Of a stretch of 64,000 nucleotides of DNA, positions 1 through 13,125 are shown piece by piece. Position numbers and translations under genes: made by a program. The stretch comes from Wuchereria bancrofti. Lineage: Eukaryota; Nematoda; Chromadorea; Rhabditida; Onchocercidae. The notes beneath the pieces were generated by a model. The model did no database searches. It saw only the letters and a program-made list of their open reading frames with translations, and was not told where the DNA came from. Each line of letters begins with the position of its first letter. Position 1 is the stretch's first letter. The DNA lies in NCBI GenBank assembly GCA_005281725.1, contig SSBO01000007.1, positions 750,402 through 814,401 on the forward strand, written 5' to 3'.

Positions 1-3000
1 GAAAAAGTAAATAAATAAGCCAGATGAGAAATTAAAAAGTTAGACAAAAAAAAATTAACCTTGAATATATTATTTTGATGCATATAAGCAGCTCGAACCA
101 TTACTGTAATTACAGAGCAGGTGCACATGATAATAAAGCCGGCAGTTAGATACGGTAGTAGTGATATTCCGGCACGAACCATTTCTTCTTCAATATAAGT
201 GGTAGAGACGACATAAACTGTCAAATGTTCTGATTGATAATTCCTGCAATAAAATGATTGATGCGTTTCTTAATCAATGGATTAAATGCATTATATTTGA
301 TTGGTTATATGATTAAAAAGTAGACAGTACTAAAGATGTTTTAGCGCATGCTCCAATTATCCGTTCTATCCTTCAAAAGATATCAAAACAAATTGATCAC
401 TTCTGGTAAATCAGGAAAAATCAGAAAATTTGAAATACTCGAAGAAGTGGACGACATTCATTTCCCATTGTTTCATATCATCTTTACTCCATTGAGAATT
501 TTGCAGGGCACGAAGTTGTAGTGAAATCATTTTTGCTGATTTCATATTTGTTACTGCTGGATGTGTCTCATTCCAGGCTACTAATAGATCAATATTTGTA
601 TCATTTCCAAAAAGTTGATGCATTCCTTCTCTTTCTTCACCGATATCCTCTTTTGTTTCATTCCCGTTGTATAGTTCTACACCAAAAAAGTAGGGCTAAA
701 ATTGCACTATTAATATGTATGAATATGATACTACAATTCATTCCTCTTGTAACTTTTAGCTAAAATAAAATGAAAATTTAAGCTTTAAATAATTAGTTAG
801 AGTTATAATTTGCTTCAGGCGGTAGTAGTTAGCAGATTTACAAAAATGATTTGAATTTTAAGCATAAAAATAGTGTAGAAGTACAGGAGAGAAGAACATC
901 TCTACATATCCTCTATAACTTTTGTGACATTTATTTGCTAGGAAAAATTCATATCTTCCTAATTCATGACTAGCAGTAAATATAAACTTTTATCATCTTG
1001 ATAAGAGCGACTTGCATAATTATTGCACTGCTCATCCTTAGTCTTTCCATAAATTCAAATAATCATATATATTGATTAAAAATTAAAAGTAAATGATACC
1101 TGAATACTTATTTCACGGCCAAACAGAGTACTAATAGGATAATGAAGTCGTAGATATGGATTTGGACGATCACCGTTGTCCACATTCCATTTCTGTACCA
1201 TATATGCATTCTGAAATTCTCCCTCAATGATATTATCATCCAAATAATTGTAAACATCAATAAATTAAACTGTAAAAAAAAGAAAAAAAAAACGTTGAAG
1301 CGCATTTCCTGATAATTGTCAAACAATACAAGTACAAATAATTAACCGACAATCAATATGAATTATAAACTATCGATATATCTCTTTGGATCATATCTCT
1401 TTTTTTTTGGATCATATTATTATCATCGATTAGATATATAATACTACTTATACTTTCAACTCTTTAAATAAGATAGTACTGTTGTTCTATTTTTAGATTA
1501 TTTATTGTGCATCGCTATTTTCCAACAATAAGGAAGAGCGCTTGAATCATCAAATTTTTGCAATATTTCAATTATCTTATCAATTTCGATAATGGATTTG
1601 TTTCTTTTCCTTTTTTTTCTTTTTTTTTTTCAGGATGAACAATGCTTTATGCATGATTCAAACTGAAAAAGCGCTTTTTATACCCATCTAATTATCAATA
1701 AGCAAACTAGATTGTCAACTGTAAAGGTCAAATAAGTTACGATCAGGTATTGTCAACTATAAAGGTCAAACAAGTTACGATCGTTAAGTTAAGATGAAAG
1801 AATGCATTAACTTACATAAAACTGTAATACAGGTTCATTTATATTGCAAAACTCTCGGCAGAATTGATTAAAGGATTGATTATTACGCGTAATTGGATCG
1901 TACAATGTGATATTGTTAGCGGCTAAATGTAGCACCTACAAATAAATGCATTATATTTTAAGGTTATCATTGGTTACATTACATTTGTTCTTATATTCAT
2001 ATCTGATCTCAGTTATGGTATTAATATATCGATTAGAATGTCATCATAAAATGGGACACTTTAAGGATTTGGGGACACACCTTTATGGTATCGTTGAGAT
2101 GACTTTGTCGAAGCATAGAATTACCATCTTTGGCGGTGATATACAGATACGTGGATATTGCTAAGCCACGTCCTGAGAAGAAGTTTAAATACTTGTCGTA
2201 TTCAATGCGTGAACGTGCTTCGAATGGTGAGTAACCTTCTAGATCATTACGTTGTCTATAATAATAGCATCATTGTTTGATATTCGTAAAAGCATCTCAT
2301 ATAATATTTTAACTTTCATATCATTTTCTTTTAATTATACTTAATGAGTTTTTCCGTTTAATAACAGCTTTTTCTCCGGTAAAGTATAAATTGAAGAAGA
2401 ACAAACGGTGTATAAGATATCTTGATGAATGCTAGCACTGAAATCAGTATACAGGAGATCATAGCAGGCCAAGCAAAACGAGTAATCCAGAAACCCCACT
2501 TGTTGTATATCTTAATTATAAACTTAACAAACCTGAAATAAAAATAAATTATTTACACTTGATAGTACTGCAAAACTAATATAACTTATTATTTTATTAC
2601 CAATGCAATAATAAATTAGATGATAAAATGAAATGAAACAAACTTTGGCTCTTTCTCTCCAAATTCTTCAAGAAGTTGCATGGAACGCTTTCCTACTAGA
2701 ACACTTGATCGTCGATGTCCATGAGGAGATTGTGGTGACAAATCTTCGTATGCTTGAGAATGCATCCATGAATTACCATGATCAATACCGGAATATTTTG
2801 GTACATTATTATTTCTCTCCGTATTCCATGAAAAATCTACAAATAAATTAGATATAGCATCATTTTTCTTCTCTTTTTTTTATAAAGATTAATTGTAAAA
2901 CAAAATTGTATGTATGAAATGTTCAAATATGAATTATATATAGTAATAAATAAAAAATTACCGTCTTTTGGATTTTTTTCCTCTTGATTCTTGGATTTTT

Positions 3001-3052
3001 CCCAATGAACTGATGTAGCTGTTTCTTTAGAATGTTTTGTTTCCTGCGACAT
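1..3052 (-). CDS. Patched-related (PTR) membrane protein, 5' part
   Basis: Partial gene; its 3' end lies beyond the left edge. Phase-consistent exons are 3052-2962, 2836-2644, 2532-2407, 2255-2081, 1935-1816, 1210-1100, 695-439 and 243-60 (419 codons). The protein starts with a hydrophilic Ser/Pro-rich cytoplasmic segment of about 95 residues. The first membrane helix follows at about residues 110-130 (FAWPAMISCILISVLAF). Next comes a large extracellular loop with the PTR signatures FEARSRIEYDKY, RLHYPISTLFGREI and PYFFGVEL. The last visible exon reads EEEMVRAGISLLPYLTAGF and IIMCTCSVITV, the start of the sterol-sensing domain. Such RND-fold proteins move or sense lipids and act in nematode cuticle, moulting and epithelial lumen biology. 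Start chosen at 3052 because an in-frame stop lies upstream. Family confident; the particular ptr member is not identified. Confidence 0.88.
1711..1786. repeat. Two-copy 38-bp tandem repeat in a PTR intron
   Basis: Copies at 1711-1748 and 1749-1786 begin ATTGTCAACT and share the core AAAGGTCAAA, with only a few substitutions. They lie in the intron between the PTR exons ending at 1816 and starting at 1210. Confidence 0.85.
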
Positions 3053-6000
3053 CGTAGGAATGATTGGAATGTAGCTTTTCTTGTTTGTATTGGTGCAAAG
3101 ATCCGTTTATGGATCCTTTCAGTGATTTTGTTTTGACCAGCGTTTTCTTTTTTCAATACCTGAGGATTATATTTTTTCTTGTTGAAAGAAATCATAACAG
3201 ATTGTAAGTTATATTAAAAATGGTAATAACAAAGAATAAGTAAAGGGCATATTTATTTGAAAGTAATTTAGAAATTGTAACAAATCAATAGCAAATTATT
3301 TCAGTGATATTTGCTTTACTGTTACAAGCGAAATTCTTAGAAAAAAATTAGGTTCAGAGGATACATTAGTTAATCATTTTATGAGATAATATTCAAATAA
3401 ACATAAGGAAACGGATCTCTTTTCGAAGAAATGAAAGCATATAAATTTTAATTTTTCATTAGTTAACCTGAAATAAATTCCATAACTTATGTGTATATTT
3501 TGAAAAATATTGAAAATCTCATGAGAGTTATCAAACAGTCTTGAACTGTAGCATGAAATGCATTGCTTTCCGATGATAAAAATTATGGAAAATGAAATTA
3601 AGGAAGAAAAAGAAACAATGAAGAGATATGAGTTATAAGACCTTATCAAAGATTTTAAAAAAGAAAGGATAATTTTATTCGGTTAGCTAAAATATTTTTG
3701 GAGAGTCGAATTATCGGTAAGAAATACGAAAGCTGGTTAATGGCAACTGCAAGCGTTAAACAACAAAACAACATTTGTTGACTGATTTTAAATTCCAAAA
3801 AAAAAAAAATTTTTTTTAATATTATTTTTAAGAAATAAAGGAGAAGGAGAAGGAAGGAGGGAAACGGTGAGAGATTTAATGTCCTTAGAACTATCTGATT
3901 CGCGAATCAGTGCTACAGTGCTTATAAAAAGCAGGTTCTTTTAATGAAAACCAAAAAAAATGAAATATCGGAAAGGGCGGAGATGATGATGAATAATTTT
4001 GGTATGATTGGAAGCATAGGTAAAGAGGTTTGCATCATTAATGCCATAGTATAGGTAAAGAAATATTTGTCATCATAAAATAAAATAATGATTGACCTCT
4101 TGATAACCCATTCCTTTTAATATCAAATAAATAACTAATCAGATTAGGTGGCAGATTAAAAGAGTATTACTAATTCTAATTGAAATAGAACAATGATTGG
4201 CAATAGCATACCTGACCTTTTAAATTCATTTAACTAATTAAGCTGTCTTTAATTCGCTAGAATATTTTAGCTATTCATTTACTTTCAGATGGGATAATTT
4301 TCGAGCAATAAATTGAGAGCAAATAAGTGAATATTTTTTTGTGCAGAATTTCCATCATCTAATCGTCATGTCGAAAGAAACTTGCTCATTCTTTTTAATT
4401 TACATTTTATAACTGTTTGATTTATTCAACACATGCAGTAATCGAACAATAATGACATTTTTTCATAGCCACTTCTTTGTTACTATAAAATTATATTTCA
4501 GCATTTTATACTTGAAATTTTCTAAGAAAATTAACCTAGAGGTTTAGTCTAAATTTTACATTAGTCTTAAATTTAAATTGTTTGAATGGGATTTTGATTT
4601 GATTAAGCTAAAATTACACCTTACAATTTATTTAATTTGTTTAAATCTCAGCTGAAATTTTTGCTTTCCAATTTTAATCTGAATCTGCTATTATACTTAA
4701 GTTTATGCTTACTACACTAGGATCTAAGCTTACATAACATTATATAATTCATTTGTACTCTGCATCGTCTTAAAATTACTCTTGCAAAAGGTCTCCGTAT
4801 TGTTATTCAGTGGATGATGTTACTTTGATTGCATAAATTATTCATGATGATTTTAATTTTGTTTGTTTTGTTGTAAATCTAACATTAATTAGCTGCAAAA
4901 ATACTCAGGAAAATTAATGGAAATTGAATAGAGATAAAATAAATTTTGATAGCTACTGGAATGAATCAGTAATAAAATTATTAAATCTAATTTGAATCAG
5001 TTATTTTCTTTTTTCATGCTTTTTTTTTCCTTGCTGCAATAAGATGGTAATTAGATGTAGTGAAAAAAAAAATTACTAATAAAAGTAGAATAAAGTATGA
5101 AATGGAGCAGTTGTGGAACAGCCATATTTAGAAAATAATGAAATAATATTTTGAACAATTCTTCGTCTTCATTTTACATACTTTATTTTAATAGATGTTA
5201 CGTATAGTGAAACAGATCGTAGTGCATTGCCAAAATTATCATTCGATGCAAATCGATGTACAACGATTCTAAAAAAATTCAATTAAAAAAAAAGGGTGGT
5301 TGTTTTTTTTAATTTTTTTTAATTCCTGCTAGTATATCGATCAACCGATATATGGAATCAGGAACTACCAATCATGTTTATTGCATACATCGGTAATTAT
5401 TTCAAAATTAGTCATCTGTTATAAGTAATTTAGAAAAAAAAAAAATAAAAATAACTGTTTTTCTTTATTTTCTATTTTTATTATGAAATTATTTTTATTG
5501 GAAAAAAAGGAAAGAAAGAGCAGGAAGTTATTCATTTTGAAATTAGCAAATTGATAATAGCAATAAATGTTATTACTAAAATAATGAAATAAATAATTGA
5601 TCATTTTGAGAGCATTTTGATTGTTTCAGAATTAACTGCTATTATTGAACACTTATGACTTTTGAAATTTTCAACAAAAAGACGTAAATATTTGTAGTTG
5701 TTTTCCTGGACAATGAAATAATTTTGTCTTCCAATTAACTGACTGTAATTTGTTAATGGAAATTGAAATAAGATGAAATTTTAATCATAGCAATACAACA
5801 TCATATTATATTCAAATTTAAATTAATTCAAATTTTATAGAATAATTTCTACTCTTAAAATAAGATAATGTGCGACATTTGTTTATTTTCTTTATGTAGC
5901 CAAAATTTCATTTAAGCTAATTATTACTAATTATAACCATTAAACATCATCCGAATATTCGTTTTCCTATCATAACTTTTTATAATTTGTTTGTATGACT

Positions 6001-6656
6001 GTTATTTCCAGCAATCATTGAAAAAGCAGGTTGCAAAATAAAAACCGGGTATGAAGGAGGGAAGACGAGGTGGTAACAGTTTGTTGGTTCATGTAGTATA
6101 AACTGTTGACATCTATAATTTTTTTTTTTTTTTTTTGAAAATATCAATCGTGTCCTAAAAATTGTAGTTTTTAGGAAAAGTTTGCAAATGAAAGATGGAA
6201 AAAGAATGAAACACGGAATTTCGCATTGCTAGAAGCAATGAAAAAATTTTTTAAAAAGTTTGTGAACGAACGATAACATGGAATTGTATACTATGTGACG
6301 CAAAAAAAAAAAAAAATTTCCAATTTTTAAAGTTAACATGAGAAGTTTCACATGTTTCTGTTTATTGCTTGTTTTTTTTGTTGTTTACTATAATATCTGA
6401 AAATTCTTGCCGGATTTATCTGATTTTGTTTAAGCTATTACTTACTTTTTTGAATAAAAGGAAGGGATGAATAATGTTCAATTGATGTGTGAGAAATTAA
6501 ATTCAACTTTGAGATATTTTTCACTCAAAATAAAATAGCAAATAATAAAATGACACGTTGAAATGATGAGATCACATGGTAAAAGACTGTCCAATCGCAT
6601 GATGCATCTCTACGAAAGTTTTTTAATCGAGAATTATCTGTCGATATTTATTCCTT
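3053..6656. other. Intergenic, AT-rich
   Basis: This stretch lies upstream of the PTR start and downstream of the LAPTM-like stop. It is dominated by A and T homopolymers and short random open frames with no splice-supported coding potential. The promoter or a 5' non-coding exon of the PTR gene must lie near 3053-3300; no diagnostic motif was seen. A possible acceptor (AATCCTCAG, minus strand, about 3160) could mark a 5' UTR exon. Confidence 0.6.
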
Positions 6657-8565
6657 TTAATTTTCGCCGATGAATTTAGTCGAATTCATTTCCAGTGAAA
6701 AGCAATTGTTATTTTTCGCATCGTTAGCCGTACAATTTTGCCTTTTGCTGCTAGCTCGTACACCATTCATGGCTTTACATTGAGTTTTTAGGATGGCTTT
6801 TTCTTGTAAATGGAAAAAACATCGAAAAACAATAATAATCATCCATATCTATAATTAAAAATTTTTTAATTTTTATTTTAAGATTAGTCAAGTTCATCTG
6901 ATTTAATAATTATTAAAGGTAACTTCAATGGTTTTTATTATTTATTGAATGATTTGCTCAATCATTTTTTCAAAAAAAAATTGAAATTTTCAAATTTTAT
7001 TGAACTTTTGAATTGAAAAGAAATGTTAAAAGTAGTAACCTGCACTAAACTAAGCAAAAATAGAAATATACAAATGAATGATAAGATTAATGCAAATGCT
7101 CGAGAAATGTAAATTAGCTCATAGGTTGATTTGCCTGTCATAATTAATGCCAAATCATTAACAGCACCATCTTCAGCATTGACAATCCTGAAATTTAAAT
7201 AGTGTTTTTTTTTATAATTAAAAAAGAAGTCTTTTCCAAAGTTTTGTTTGTTTTTTTTTTGAACTATAAAATGTGTCATTTGCTCGGTTTGTCTTTCATT
7301 TTCCAAATTCGGCTGATATAAAATTTTTCGAAGTGGAGATAATTTGAATTTATTTAAAAATTTTTTCAACTCGCAAAATTTCTTGCATCAGTTTCAAAGT
7401 TAATTAAAGGATTGTGCAAGCAGTTTGAAGTCATGCTTGAAAATCTATCTGATACATAGTATGCTTACTGATCTAATCTGATCAAAAAATATTGATAGAA
7501 AGTCGTGAAGTTTAATGAAATGAATTTCAGACAATGTTAATCATTTTGAGTTTATTTATGAATGAAAAATATTTTTATGAAAATAGATTTTTTTCTTTGG
7601 CAGAAATTTTAAGTGATAAATTCACTAAATAAATGAATTAGTTCATTTTTTTCCGCTTTTCAAATTAATAAATAATATCACACCTGAAATCCAAGCTCGT
7701 TCCAGCTATTAGAGCAAACAAGCAAAATAAACAAATAAGTAATAAAACACATATTGCTGCAGCCTGAAATTTTTCAAAAATTTAAAAAATAAACATGTAC
7801 AAAAACCCTTTCATTCATCTTTTATAAAAAGTAGCCACAATATTAGAGATTATAAATGAATATCAGATCAAATTAATTAAAGAATTATTACATTTAATTA
7901 GTGATAACAATAAAAAAGAATCAAGAAAAGGGAGTATATTTAAAAAGAGATAGATATAAGATAGGCATCAGTCATATTTCAAAGTTTTGTTATGAAACAT
8001 GGCCTAATAACTTGGCCATAAATTATTGTTACATATACAGAGTGTTTTTTGATTAGCTTGCAAAAAAAAAAAAATTGAAGATTTTAGGATGAAATTTGAA
8101 TATTACCTGCATTAATAAATGTGGTACTAGTAAATATGGTGTTGATGTCTTGATGGCAACAAAAAGTAAGACAGAAGCAATGAGCGCAAGAAGTATACCG
8201 AATAGTGATATGGATAATGAAAGAAGATACTGTTCACCCGTTTGGATAAAATGGTATACTGTTGAAAAAATCTAAATTAATTATAATGCTCAAAATATGA
8301 TGCAAAAAATTTTTTCCAATCAATCAATAATTATAATTAGAGAGGCGCAATTAATTTTCAATTAATTATTACTTTTTTTATTATCATCAAAATCTTATAC
8401 CTCATATGAAAAATAACACAATTCCAAACAACCGATAAGCAATGTAGCCGTAGTTACGTGTAATAAACTGCAACAGCATCTATTACGTCGTTTTACCGTT
8501 TTTACTATTGTCGTAGATTCCGTCATTCCGTTTCCTTGATTTGGTTCCGTCATTTCTTTGTTCAT
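6657..8565 (-). CDS. Four-helix LAPTM4-like endolysosomal membrane protein
   Basis: Exons 8565-8401, 8271-8107, 7763-7684, 7187-7040 and 6848-6657 join without phase conflict into 249 residues plus stop, close to the 226-233 residues of LAPTM4 proteins. The N-terminus is a polar stretch of about 30 residues, then RRNRCCCSLLHVTTATLLIG, matching the family hallmark (Cys-rich patch, HV-x-T, first helix). Three further helices follow (SISLFGILLALIASVLLFVA; AAICVLLLICLFCLFALIAG; FALILSFICIFLFLLSLVQ), with a C-terminal cytoplasmic tail of about 50 residues. LAPTM proteins sit in late endosomes and lysosomes and affect sorting of transporters and lipids. The tail shows no clear PPxY sorting motif, unlike mammalian LAPTM4. 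The start ATG lies 3 bases after a TTTCAG acceptor, so a 5' UTR intron or spliced-leader trans-splicing is likely. Structure confident; family assignment moderate. Confidence 0.72.
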
Positions 8566-8574
8566 TACCTGAAA
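8562..8574 (-). promoter_or_regulatory. Splice acceptor just 5' of the LAPTM-like start codon
   Basis: On the minus strand the sequence reads AAATTTCAG then GTAATG, placing a consensus nematode acceptor 3 bases before the ATG. This is the usual arrangement of a spliced-leader addition site, although a normal 5' UTR intron would look the same. Confidence 0.55.
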
Positions 8575-9429
8575 TTTACATCTTCAAACTTACGAAAAAA
8601 ATCATCTCTCCTGAAAGTGCATATTTCCTTTTAACCTAAATTTTACATTAAACATTTTAACATATTAAGGAAATAAAAAAAAAAAAAACATATTAATAAG
8701 CATTTCGATTAGTACGATGGATACAAGAAGTATTAAGGGTAATGGAATATTGTTATATTTTAATTTTCATTTTTTGGGACATAAAATATCTCTGTTTTTT
8801 AAAAGGACTTTTTTTCTTTCAAAATTAACAAATTTTAGTGAAAAAAAAAAGTAGTTGAAAAACTCGTTTTTCTATTTTTCTTTCTTAATTTAGATAAACG
8901 AACTAACTGTTTTTTTTTTTTTCTTTTTGCGCATTTTAAACAGGGAGAAATTTTCAGGTAAACAAACACTAGAAATTAGATAAAAATGAGTGAAAATTTT
9001 ATAAAAAAGTGCTCGTGCCGGATGGAATAGAAAGACATCCGAAATGTGTATTCAAATATTTCTTCAGTCATTCTTTAATTGTAATTAATTCCCAAATATA
9101 AAATGAAAATATAAAACGAAAAAAGAAAATGTTTTGAATCATATTTTTGTTAAAATTTGAATTTCGATGGAAAGTTTTTCCATATTTATTAAAAGCATTA
9201 AAGAAAGATTTTTATAGAAAACTCTAAAAGATTCCTTTCCTTTTCTGTTGAGTGAGAATTAATTATTCCATCTTAATTATACATTTAGCAATTCATTTTT
9301 CATCTATTTCTGAACTAATTCTTTGTTCATTCTCTATTTATAATTCTATCAAACATTACGAAAGAAAATAAATAAGTGAATTAAAAATGAATTAATAATT
9401 TTATTTCAGTTCCATTTCATATTCCATCA

Positions 9430-9700
9430 AAAATTACAAGGAGCAAATAAATAAATGAATAAACAAATAAATGAACGAATAAGTGAATAAATAAATAAAT
9501 AAATAATTTTGTTTTTATTTGATTCATTTTTCTATTAAGAACTGAAGAAGAAAGTAAACAGATTAAGCAGATAAGCAAATAAATAAACAAATAAATGAAC
9601 AAATAAATGAATAATTTTATTCCCTTTAATTCAGGTAAGTAATTAAATAAACAGGAAATAAAAGAACAAATAAGTAAGTGAGTAAATAAGTAAATGATTA
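9430..9700. repeat. Degenerate (AAAT)n / (AATG)n field
   Basis: Runs such as AAATAAATGAATAAACAAAT recur over about 270 bp in three blocks separated by T-rich spacers. The long minus-strand open frame here (repeated FIYL-like residues) is a by-product of the repeat. Confidence 0.85.
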
Positions 9701-10358
9701 AATAATTTGACTTAATAGTTTGTATGGAAAATATCAGCAATAATGAAAGAACAAAAGATGAATGTGAAGTGAGGTGGAAAAGAGAAGATTCGAAATGGGC
9801 GAATGAAGTGGGTAAATTTGACTGAAGAAACAGAAGAAATGAAGAGGTGAAAAACGGAGAAGTGGCAAATTTCCGACATCCACTAACGAAAAAAAAAAAA
9901 ATTAAACTCTATTGACCTTTACAGAGAGACCAATCAGGGAATTTGATTAAAAGAAATGATAGCAGAAGCGTCGAAATCAATGGTGACAATTTTCATCAAA
10001 CAAAACTTGACAGCAATTATCAATGAGTTGCATGAAAAAGTGATTTTCTAAAATAGCCAATATTAAAACAAGATTGCGAAATATGTGCCGCATGATTGTT
10101 GCATGTATGCATACCAATGCAGTGTATTCGTCGTATTTTTGATTAGAAAGAATGATATTATAGATATGAATGAAATTTATTAATAAAGAATAAAGAATCA
10201 ATGAGTATTTTGTAATTTCACAAAAGATATTATTCAATTCTAAAATTAAAGATTTCAAGAATTATTTTTCTTTTTCTCACTCCATTCCATGCTTTCTTTT
10301 TAATTTTAGTTTCGCGTAGTTTTATTAATGAAACTTCGATTTACTCAAAGTCTTTGCT

Positions 10359-10586
10359 TTGCTACTTAACGTATAGTTAACATATTTCTTCAATAAATTA
10401 TTTTGATTATTTCGGAACTTCAGGTATTTAAATTTAAACCATCAAAATTATCTTATTTTAACTATTTATTAACTTTATCATTTACCGGAACTGTCCGCAC
10501 TAACGATCTGTTATGCATATCATCATCTTATTCCTACTAATTAAAAAAAAAAAACAACTAACTGTTAACTATAGGTTAAGTAGCAA
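10359..10586. repeat. Inverted-repeat element, possible MITE or foldback
   Basis: A 24-bp arm at 10359-10382 (TTGCTACTTAAC...) is repeated in inverted orientation at 10563-10586 with one mismatch, separated by 180 bp of non-coding DNA. Weaker similarity (CTCAAA and nearby bases) extends outward, so the arms may originally have been about 40 bp. No transposase and no certain target-site duplication were seen. Confidence 0.6.
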
Positions 10587-12554
10587 AATAAAAACTCAGT
10601 TTGAGCTATTACATTGAATTTACATCGTAGCGGACAGAAAATTCTCTTCCAGAAATTTAATAACAAGAAAAGTAATGTAAAACTTGCTTAAATCAAAATT
10701 TTTATTATATTTACATTTTTTTTTTTGAACTTTTTTTCCATTTTCAGATGAAAATTTCTCATGTGATATTGCAAGAAAAATAGGATATAAACACAAAGTA
10801 ACACAAATAAGATAAAAGCGATACAAATAAGAATTCATGTGATTATAGCAATAACAACTTCTACTATCATTTATAGTTATAACAATTTGTGGGAAACTTT
10901 ATCAAATAATAAAATTAATTTTACTAACTAATAACTATATGATCTTTTTTAAATTATATTTATTAAAGCGACAAGAGTAGTGGACTTTTAATGGATTTTC
11001 GCAAATTCTACTTTAAACTACCAAAAGTTTTAGTTCGAAAAATTTTATTGATATAAAATATGACGAACTATCCTTTTTTTTTAAAGATATAATTAAGAAT
11101 GAATAGAAATATTGCTATAATAGGAAGGAATGATTTGAAGAAATGTAAGAGTGTACAGGTGGAAATTTTTCACATAATTTTGCAACAAGAGTATATAAAA
11201 TAAGCTAACACTAAGTAATAGTTTAAAAAAAAAAAGTTGCTTTATTTAATATGCCAAAATCCATATATTGTCACATTGTTTGATGTATTTCGATTTAGCT
11301 ATTCCATTTGTTCAATCATAATTTAAGCAATATTGTTAGCTTAAATGTATTCATTTCTATATGATCATTACAAAAAGTCACAAAAATGACACACTGAAAA
11401 GGATGGACGATGTTAAATTGGAATTAATTTGAATAAAATCTTAGATTTTTTATCTTCAAACATCAAATTTTTTGTCTTCAAACAATTAATGCCTTTAATT
11501 TGTCATTCATTGCAAATGACTTTATTTTGAATTTTTTTTTCTTGTTTGTAAAAAAAATGAAGTAATGGTAAGAAAAACTATCGATCAAGTCTTCTCTTCT
11601 CTCTTCCTTTCCAAAAAAAAAAAAAAAAAAAAAAAATTCAAGAAATGCTAAGAACAAAGACAATTTCTGTAAAAATTTTTCAAATTGAAAATTGAAGTTT
11701 TTCGCTTCTTTACTAAATTACAATTAAAATACTTTGCCTAAAAACGAATGTTAAGTAATGTTTTATTTTGAAAAGCTTTTAAAAAATTAGAATAAAATGA
11801 TAGACAAAATGTACAAAATTATAATCAGATTATAATTGTAATTAAAAATAAAAGCAATTTGAACGAAAATTTTATTGAAAAAAGCTAAGTATTAGGATAG
11901 ATGGATTGATGGAAAATAGACAAAATATGAAATGAATGAAAGACGGAGGTGTATTGTTGTTTACTAAACAACTTCCTAATCTTAAGAAACGTGTTTTATG
12001 CTTAACCCTATTGTGTAAACAAGAACATAATTTGACTTCTTTTTAATCCAGTTATGACTCCTCCTTTTTTTCTTTCTCTCCTAAATGTTAATAGCGCATA
12101 TTTCATTATAGTTTCATTATACCTAATTAAATTTCAAAAAGAAAAAATCACAAATAATCGCGAAATATCGGTTTTTTCATTAGGTTCTTTTTTAACTAAA
12201 TTTTTAAAAAAAATTAGAAGTAATGGAAATAATGGAATTAAAAAGTTTAATGATCATTCTAGCTACATCAGTAATTATCTCTTGATTGTCTACCTTTATT
12301 GATGTAGTTATACTGGTCACTAACTTACTAATATAACAACACATACATACAACAACAGCAGATGGATGTTATAACACAGTGGAATTAAATAATCTTAGTA
12401 CATAAGTAACAATGGTATGAGATATAGATCATTTTAATTTCATATTGGTTAATTAATTGCAAGGTGTCATAAGCTCTGTTGTTATATACCTGAATCTGAA
12501 AAAAAGAAAAGCAATATAATAGGTAATATAAGAAAGATAATATAGGTAAATATA

Positions 12555-12600
12555 GTGGTAATAATAATAATTAATAATAATAAACAATAATAATAATAAA
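12555..12600. repeat. (AAT)n microsatellite
   Basis: TAATAATAATAATTAATAAT-type array with small interruptions. Confidence 0.9.
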
Positions 12601-13037
12601 CAAATATAGTGTAAGGATTAATAATGAAGTGATGAAGTGCACTATTCTATTTTGTGATGAAATAGATATATATACAATAGTTAAGGAATTTTTATTGTTA
12701 TTTTTCCGCTTCGACTTTTTTATAACTTTCTAAAAGTAATTATGTTGAGTTCACTTTGAGAATCTTTTTAAAGAAATAAATGAGAGGAAGAAAGATGAGG
12801 ATAGAAAGGACGGAAAAACAAGTTCCATGGCAATTTATCATATAAATTTTATTTATAGCACTACGGTTTTTCTCTAAAGGGAACAAAGTTATAATTTTGA
12901 ATTAAATTTACTATGAAAATTACCTATTAGTAAATAATACATAAAGATGATTTCTCAACTCTTTCTCAATTCTTATCTATGAATAATTCTCAGCTCGTAT
13001 AATCATTATTCCTGTTTCGCTCATTCTCTTTATGATC

Positions 13038-13125
13038 ATTGTCATTGTCATGAACATTATATAATCATTATCGTCATCAATATCACCAACATTGTCATTA
13101 TCATCAACATTATCATCATCATATT
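13038..13125. repeat. Imperfect (ATC)n microsatellite
   Basis: Repeated ATCATTGTCATT and ATCATCAACATT units over about 90 bp. Confidence 0.8.

Noticed and set aside
9417..9740. 107-codon minus-strand frame rich in Phe, Ile, Tyr and Leu
   Set aside because: It is the translation of an imperfect AAAT repeat.
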